From a virus, in the IMG/VR virus record IMGVR_UViG_3300028581_000258, positions 1-22,996 of that record: a DNA stretch of 22,996 nucleotides. The stretch is one strand, 5' to 3'. A program made the position numbers and the translations under genes. Under the pieces are notes generated by a model. It saw only the letters and a list, made by a program, of their open reading frames with translations. It did no database searches and was not told the DNA's origin. Shown piece after piece: positions 18,254-22,996 of this stretch; positions within the stretch are counted from its first letter, which is position 1, and every line of letters starts with the position of its first letter.

Positions 18254-18661
18254 ATGATATTAGATTCCAGACTTGAGTTCAGTGACAGTCAGGAACTGAC
18301 GGCAACGGCGGCTTCCACCAACTACATCGACCTGTTGAAGGCCGGTGATGCAGTTGTAGAACTGTATGTGGTGGCGCAGGTTGATTTGGCGTCGGATTCT
18401 GCCAATGACGGGGAAACCGTTACGGCTAAGTTGCAGTGTGATGACAACGCCAGCTTCAGTTCGCCCAAGGACCTGACGCCGGCGGTGGCTGTCGCGCAGG
18501 TGGCGGCGGGCACGACGGTGATCAAGCAGCGCATTCCGCGCGATTGCGAGCGTTATGTCCGGATGTACTACACCATTGGCGGGTCGACTTTGACCGTCAA
18601 TCCGAAGGTGTCGGCATTCCTGACGGCCGCGCCCCAGGCCAACAAGATGATTGACGGCTGA
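18254..18661 (+). CDS. Bbp16-like capsid cement protein
   Basis: 135 residues. MILDSRLEFSDSQELTATAA and ASTNYIDLLKAGD match the family opening 'M-I-L-D-x-x-L-x-F-S-D-x-Q-x-[IVL]-T-A-T-A-x-S-T-N-x-I-D'. It continues ELYVVAQVDLAS, LQCDDNASFSSPKDL (about 57-71) and RYVRMYYTIGGS (about 105-116), a small beta-sandwich. Such proteins bind the outside of the BPP-1-type capsid, strengthening contacts at three-fold sites. GGAGAGAG precedes the ATG. Its pairing with the Bbp17-like capsid supports the assignment. Confidence 0.8.
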   Translation: MILDSRLEFSDSQELTATAASTNYIDLLKAGDAVVELYVVAQVDLASDSANDGETVTAKLQCDDNASFSSPKDLTPAVAVAQVAAGTTVIKQRIPRDCERYVRMYYTIGGSTLTVNPKVSAFLTAAPQANKMIDG

Positions 18662-18680
18662 TTGAGCGGTCGATAAACGG

Positions 18681-18710
18681 CCGGAGGGGGTGCAAGCCCT
18701 CTCCGGTTTT
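18681..18710 (+). terminator. Likely intrinsic terminator after cement gene
   Basis: CCGGAGGGGG (18681-18690) pairs with CCCTCTCCGG (18697-18706) over 10 bp with one G-U pair and a 6-base loop, immediately followed by TTTT. It lies 20 bases after the cement stop and just before the staple-like gene's ribosome site. Partial read-through would lower expression of the tail genes relative to capsid and cement. Confidence 0.6.
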
Positions 18711-18721
18711 GGAGCAAAGCT

Positions 18722-19057
18722 ATGAAAAGCCTGAAATTGTCCAAAAAAAATAAAGAGGAAATCTCCGCGTGCGCGGAGGTGTGTGATGCTCCGGAGTATC
18801 CGTATGGCGCACGGATCAGTCTTAAAGAGGAGCAGATTGCGCAGTTTCCAGAACTGCAGAAGGTTGCCGTAGGCGACGAGATGGATGCGGTGATTCGCGT
18901 CCGCGTAAAATCGATTTCTGAAAACGCCAGCGAAGACGGCGAAAAGAAAAACCATTCTCAGCGGGTCGAACTGCAAATTACCGATATGGAATTTGGCAAG
19001 GACACGGCTGCTGAGGCTGACGAATTGTATCCGACCATGAAGGAGAAGAAAAAATGA
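18722..19057 (+). CDS. Capsid staple-like protein
   Basis: 111 residues, MKSLKLSKKNKEEISACAEV at the start. YPYGARISLKEEQIAQFPEL (26-45), VGDEMDAVIRVRVKSISENA (49-68) and RVELQITDME (80-89) follow the pattern 'P-x-Y-P-Y-G-x-R-I-x-L-x-x-E-x-[IL]-x-x-L' and 'L-Q-I-T-D-M' of the short proteins called capsid staples, which tether neighbouring capsomers. The position right after the cement protein supports this. GGAG lies seven bases before the ATG. Its stop overlaps the next start by four bases. Confidence 0.6.
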   Translation: MKSLKLSKKNKEEISACAEVCDAPEYPYGARISLKEEQIAQFPELQKVAVGDEMDAVIRVRVKSISENASEDGEKKNHSQRVELQITDMEFGKDTAAEADELYPTMKEKKK

Positions 19058-19449
19058 GTGTATTTATCTGCACAGACAGTTGCACCTACGGGAATCCTCC
19101 GCGCTTTTACAGTCCGGGGGACAAGTTGATTTTGGAAGGAAAGTGCCCCCGGCACTTTGTTCCGGCCGCCGAGGCCAAGGCGCACGGCGTAGAACCGGTG
19201 AAAGACCCGGAAGAACAGCCGGAAACGTTGTCTAAGGCCGGTACCGATGCGGCCGGAACGCTGGCGGCGGACATTCAGGCGAAGACGGCGGATGAACCCT
19301 GCACGGTTGAACAGCTGGCTGAAAAGCTGGGTATTGATGTGGTGCTGGTGAAAGAAGCCTCCGGACGTTCGCGCAAAGATCAGATGCTGACGGCCGAAGA
19401 GATTTCCGGGGTGCGTTCGGCAATCAAGAAAGCCCAGCCGGAGACCTAA
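19054..19449 (+). CDS. Virion-region hypothetical protein
   Basis: 131 residues. The N-terminus MSVFICTDSCTYGNPPRFYS, then PGDKLILEGKCPRHFVPA, shows a small cysteine-containing beta fold often found between capsid and tail genes of podoviruses. The middle is extended and acidic. The C-terminal helices (TVEQLAEKLGIDVVLVKEAS, about 84-103) form a compact helix-turn-helix-like module. No function recognised. It overlaps the staple-like gene (ATGA) and is followed by the tail adaptor gene three bases later. Confidence 0.6.
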   Translation: MSVFICTDSCTYGNPPRFYSPGDKLILEGKCPRHFVPAAEAKAHGVEPVKDPEEQPETLSKAGTDAAGTLAADIQAKTADEPCTVEQLAEKLGIDVVLVKEASGRSRKDQMLTAEEISGVRSAIKKAQPET

Positions 19450-19452
19450 GCC

Positions 19453-20313
19453 ATGAGTGCTGCCGCAAGCAAGCTCGACATCATCAACCTGGCGCTCGAC
19501 GCGCTGGGTCAGGATAAAATCAGCTCCGCCGAACTCACGGCGCTGACGGATGACAATGTGATTGTCTGCAATGACAATTATGATGTTGTGCGGCTTGGCT
19601 TGCTGCGGCAGTACCCGTTTGAGTTCTGCACAGAACAACTGGCACTTGCTCAGGTTGATCCGCAGGGGCTGGTGATTTCCGGATGCGGAATAGCGGATGC
19701 TAATGCCGGTTATAATTTCGTTGCCGTAACAACGGCAGAGTATGACCACGAAACAGCGGCCAAGGATTATTACGTCAAAAAGGTCGGCGGATACTGGCGG
19801 GTTACCAATGCGGCGGGAACCAAAGCCTATTTTACGGCCGTCGATGACGTGAGCTGGCCGTGGGAAGTGACGGCGTGGACGGTCGGGGCGGACGGAACGG
19901 CTCCTGCACCTAAAATATATCCGGGCACTCCGCGCGATTATGCCTTTCTGTACAAACGTCCGGCGGATTGTATTACGCCGTGGGCCATCTGGAATCCGGG
20001 CAGTCGCAAGCCGGATGACCGGATACGCTTCAAGCCGTTCAAAAACGCCTACATTGCCGCGGACATGGATGAGGCGGTGCTGGTGTATGCCGCCGACAAT
20101 TCCACGGTGAGCGAGTTCGATGCGCTATTTGTGCGCGCATTCGCGCTGGCGCTGGCCATTGCAGTCTACACCAAGATCAAGGGATTTGATAAAGGTCGCG
20201 ACGTCCTCAAATACGAACTCGCCGGAATCTTGGCGAGTGCGAAGAACGTAGATGCTTCTGAACAGCACGAAGACCAGACGGCGCTGTTGGGCCGCCGGTA
20301 TACCGATTTGTAA
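19453..20313 (+). CDS. Tail adaptor protein, T7 gp11-like, with inserted beta domain
   Basis: 286 residues. KLDIINLALDALGQDKISSA (7-26), DDNVIVCNDNYDVVRLGLLR and QYPFEFCTEQLALA (53-66) form the N-terminal helical adaptor seen in gp11-like 'tail tubular protein A', and PRDYAFLYKRPADCITPWAI (about 159-178) and the closing helices resume it. Between about 69 and 156 lies an insert: LVISGCGIADANAGYNFVAV and GYWRVTNAAGTKAYFTAVDD to WTVGADG, a small beta module used in several phage tail proteins. The adaptor forms a ring joining portal to nozzle. GGAG lies nine bases before the ATG. At 286 residues it is longer than T7 gp11 (about 196), consistent with the insert. Confidence 0.75.
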   Translation: MSAAASKLDIINLALDALGQDKISSAELTALTDDNVIVCNDNYDVVRLGLLRQYPFEFCTEQLALAQVDPQGLVISGCGIADANAGYNFVAVTTAEYDHETAAKDYYVKKVGGYWRVTNAAGTKAYFTAVDDVSWPWEVTAWTVGADGTAPAPKIYPGTPRDYAFLYKRPADCITPWAIWNPGSRKPDDRIRFKPFKNAYIAADMDEAVLVYAADNSTVSEFDALFVRAFALALAIAVYTKIKGFDKGRDVLKYELAGILASAKNVDASEQHEDQTALLGRRYTDL

Positions 20314-20330
20314 TCCGAAGGGAAAACCCG

Positions 20331-22996
20331 ATGCCGCTGCCGAACAAAATACAGTCCGCGTTTACCGGCGGTGAGCTGGCTCCGGCCTTGTGGGGGCGCA
20401 CCGATCTGGCCAAGTATCAGATTGGCGCAAAGACGTTGCGCAATATGTTCGTGCATATCGAGGGCGGGGCTTCAAACCGTCCGGGAACCAAATATGCTTT
20501 TCCGCTGAATGAGCAGGCGCTTTTTGTACCCTTTGAATTTAATGAAGCGCAGACGTACATGCTCTGCTTTTACGATCAGCGGGTGATGTTTTTGCAGGGC
20601 GGGCGGGTGGTTGTTACCAATCTGGTTTCCAGCACAGACGGGTATGAATGGAAAGCCTCGCCGGCTAAGGCGGGAGAATATTACTTCCAAAAAATTGGCG
20701 ACGCGGATCCGGGGATTCTGCAACCCAAGATGCTTTATGAAAATGGCAACGAGATGCCGGTTGGAACCCTCGGAAGTCTGAGCAGCGGGCAGTGGGCGTG
20801 GGGAAACCATGATTCGCTTACGTTTAACACCATCTATGTCAAAGTGGATACCGGTGTGGATCCGGACACGAAGGCGAACGGCTGGCTGCAAATGCCGTAT
20901 GTTGTCGAATCGCCCTATGCGCTGGCCGATCTTCCGCGTCTGAGTTTTGCGCAGAGTTACGACACGCTCTTTATGGCTCACAAGGATTTTAAAACCCGCA
21001 AGCTGGTACGGTATGCGAATGATGACTGGCGGTGGATCGACGCTGAAATGGTCGGCGGGCCGCTCGGGATTATCAACTCGGATACATCGAAAACGATTGC
21101 GATTAATTTCAACCGGTGGAATGCAACGGCGGTTTATACTCCAGGCGATATTGTGCTGCTTGGGTTGACGGTTAATGCAACGGCCAGCTGGATCGGAACG
21201 GTTTCCAGTTTTGAAAAAAACTCGACAATCAAAACAGATTTAACCACGACGTCGATCAGTGAGAGCGACCGGTTTTATTCGGCCTCTGTGTGGAGCAATA
21301 AATCGTATGATTCATACACGCAGACAACCTATCCGTTTACCTTTATCCGGATAGCCAAATCTTCCGGTCTGGTGGCAGGAAATCCGGTTACTCTGAGCCT
21401 GACGTTTACTGAAAGTGGCGGGGCGTCAACGTATGCGGCGTCGGGTACAATCAACAAAATTTTTACCGGGACGACGTATGATTACATCACGGTGAATCTG
21501 GGGTGGAAGTTCGTTTATTTATACGTAACAGGGGACGTATTGATTGGCGTGCTGGAAGCCGGTTGCGTCCCCACCGGATCAGCCAGTCCAAACGATCCGG
21601 CTGGACTGACTTATCCATCTCCATATTCTTCACGGTCTGAAAATGAAAAGCGCTGTTATTGTCTTCAGATTGGTGTCAGCGCGGCCAATGGCGGCGGAGC
21701 CATGGTTACGGCCGTTTCGGGAAATGTGATAAAAACCGGTTCAGGGACTACGGCCTATCAAAGCATTGCCTCATCGGTGAACATTGTTCCCGGAACTACT
21801 TCCGGGTGGCAGCTTTACTGGATTGCTCTGGCGGCTATTCCCTCAACGGTGGCAAGCGCCGAGATTACCGCCAGCGGACATGCGCCGTTTACCGCGCAGC
21901 ATGTCGGGATGCTCATGGGGCTGGCAGAGCCGAATGCAGACCGGACGATCGCAAATAAATGGAACATAGCGGCTGCGGCGGTGGCTTATTCGGCGCAATT
22001 GATGGTGATTGGTGAGGTCACCATGTGGACCGAAGGAAGCTGGAGTGGCGAGGTTCATCTGCAAAAATCATTGAATGACGGGGCGACCTGGGAAGAGGTG
22101 GCCAGTATTCATTCTGTCAATGCCGACCATAACGGGACGCTGATGCGGGAAATTGCAATGCCCAGTCTGATGCGTTTGAAGTTTGTCAGCGCGGCGGCGC
22201 AGGAAATAAAAGCCTATTTGAGAGCGGAGAGCACCTATACCCATGTGGTTAAAATCACAATCGTTTCAACAACGCAAAGTGTGGTAGGGACGGTTCAATA
22301 TGGTTCTCTGACGGAGTTTTCAACCACGCTTTGGTCTTTCGGTTCTTTCGGAGAATCTTCCGGTTATCCGGGGGCGGTCGGTATTTTCCAGCAGCGGCTG
22401 ATGTATGCGCGGACGGACAGCGAGCCCAAAACGCTTTGGGGATCGAGAACATCGAACTTCGTCAATTTTGCGAACAGCGATTTGCAACTGGCAACGGAGC
22501 CGATCAACTATGAAGTTTCGCTGTCAAAGCAGTATGAAATCCGCCATCTGGTTCCGCTGAAAAGTCTGTTGATTCTGACGGCCGGAAGCTGGCATTCGCT
22601 GGCCGGTACAGATGGAAGCCTGACGCCGACCAACGGAGATATGACGCTGCACGGTTATGGCGGTGTGCTGGCGGAGGTTGCGCCCCTGATTGTGGGTTTG
22701 AGCGTGCTGTGTGTCCAGACGGACGGCCGTACTGTTTCTGAACTCCGTTATTCGCTGGCTTCTGACGGGTATGACCGGACGGAACTCAGTGTGATGTCCA
22801 AGCACCTGTTTCGCGGTAAAACCATTAAAAGCTGGGCGCTGGCGGATAATCCGGAACATCTGGTGTGGGTTGTGATGAGTGACGGCTCGCTGCTTTCGTT
22901 CACCTTTCTTCGCGAGCAGGAAGTGTGGGCCTGGACCCGGCATGACACCGACGGAACCTTTGAGGCGGTCGGGTCGGTGAAGTCCAGCACGGGCGG
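20331..22996 (+). CDS. Tail nozzle protein, T7 gp12-like, partial (3' end missing)
   Basis: 889 codons are open to the right edge without a stop. The N-terminus MPLPNKIQSAFTGGELAPAL, then WGRTDLAKYQIGAKTLRNM and EGGASNRPGTKY, is the canonical nozzle opening ('F-T-x-G-E-L-[AS]-P-x-L-x-G-R-x-D-L-x-[KR]-Y', 'N-x-x-V-x-x-x-G-G-x-x-x-R-P-G-T-x-[FY]'). Another conserved block starts near residue 681: GYPGAVGIFQQRLMYARTDS, LWGSRTSNFVNF, then HLFRGKTIKSWALADNPEH and LVWVVMSDGSLLSF. Between about 265 and 660 are extra beta-rich modules, including one reading WTEGSWSGEVHLQKSLNDGA (about 566-585). The protein forms the hexameric nozzle of the short tail. AAGGGAAA precedes the ATG. Confidence 0.8.
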   Translation, partial: MPLPNKIQSAFTGGELAPALWGRTDLAKYQIGAKTLRNMFVHIEGGASNRPGTKYAFPLNEQALFVPFEFNEAQTYMLCFYDQRVMFLQGGRVVVTNLVSSTDGYEWKASPAKAGEYYFQKIGDADPGILQPKMLYENGNEMPVGTLGSLSSGQWAWGNHDSLTFNTIYVKVDTGVDPDTKANGWLQMPYVVESPYALADLPRLSFAQSYDTLFMAHKDFKTRKLVRYANDDWRWIDAEMVGGPLGIINSDTSKTIAINFNRWNATAVYTPGDIVLLGLTVNATASWIGTVSSFEKNSTIKTDLTTTSISESDRFYSASVWSNKSYDSYTQTTYPFTFIRIAKSSGLVAGNPVTLSLTFTESGGASTYAASGTINKIFTGTTYDYITVNLGWKFVYLYVTGDVLIGVLEAGCVPTGSASPNDPAGLTYPSPYSSRSENEKRCYCLQIGVSAANGGGAMVTAVSGNVIKTGSGTTAYQSIASSVNIVPGTTSGWQLYWIALAAIPSTVASAEITASGHAPFTAQHVGMLMGLAEPNADRTIANKWNIAAAAVAYSAQLMVIGEVTMWTEGSWSGEVHLQKSLNDGATWEEVASIHSVNADHNGTLMREIAMPSLMRLKFVSAAAQEIKAYLRAESTYTHVVKITIVSTTQSVVGTVQYGSLTEFSTTLWSFGSFGESSGYPGAVGIFQQRLMYARTDSEPKTLWGSRTSNFVNFANSDLQLATEPINYEVSLSKQYEIRHLVPLKSLLILTAGSWHSLAGTDGSLTPTNGDMTLHGYGGVLAEVAPLIVGLSVLCVQTDGRTVSELRYSLASDGYDRTELSVMSKHLFRGKTIKSWALADNPEHLVWVVMSDGSLLSFTFLREQEVWAWTRHDTDGTFEAVGSVKSSTG

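Noticed and set aside
1-22996. CRISPR array, integrase, lysis genes or insertion sequence
   Set aside because: No regularly spaced repeats, no tyrosine or serine recombinase signature, no holin/endolysin-like protein and no transposase were recognised. Absence is judged by eye only.

Overview
The window reads as part of a podovirus-type phage or prophage. The right-hand 11 kb is a compact virion module in the order seen in podoviruses such as Bordetella phage BPP-1 and, more distantly, T7: terminase small and large subunits, portal, a Bbp19-like protein, scaffold, major capsid protein, Bbp16-like cement protein, staple-like protein, gp11-like tail adaptor and a gp12-like tail nozzle that runs off the right edge. 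The left part carries accessory, regulatory and replication-linked genes. The host cannot be fixed from sequence alone. An exported lipoprotein and other signal-peptide proteins suggest a Gram-negative bacterium. Base composition is GC-rich by eye, except for one clearly AT-rich lipoprotein gene.

Layout. (1) 1-1248, minus strand: a tightly packed four-gene operon of a YHYH-type exported peptide, an exported small protein resembling a PD-(D/E)XK fold, a lipoprotein, and a ribbon-helix-helix protein cut by the left edge. The first 46 bases are a perfect palindrome. (2) 1249-2184: a divergent control region, two overlapping ribbon-helix-helix genes, three copies of one 12-bp near-palindrome, a 10-codon leader ORF, a zinc-cluster protein and one convergent minus-strand gene. 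(3) 2281-10326: a long plus-strand operon with many 1- or 4-nt stop/start overlaps. It begins beside a fragment of a terminase small-subunit gene, then holds small DNA-binding or unknown proteins, a possible OB-fold protein, a PcfK-PcfJ pair, a winged-helix protein, an HD hydrolase, an ASCH protein, a four-zinc-knuckle protein, a Gp37/Gp68 (DUF5131) protein and a DUF4326 protein. (4) 10367-12006: a replication-type winged-helix protein interrupted in frame by a palindromic element, then two small proteins. (5) 12065-22996: packaging and virion genes.

How it fits together. The two ribbon-helix-helix proteins probably bind the repeated 12-bp site and set expression of the left control region. 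The middle operon probably supports genome replication and nucleotide or RNA metabolism. The right module packages DNA and builds the capsid and a short tail. No integrase, lysis genes, tail fibre, tRNA or CRISPR array was seen, so lysogeny cannot be decided here.

The most unusual points are the in-frame palindromic element inside the replication gene, the terminase-small fragment far upstream of the intact gene, the three identical operator-like sites, the coupled exported operon and the terminal palindrome.
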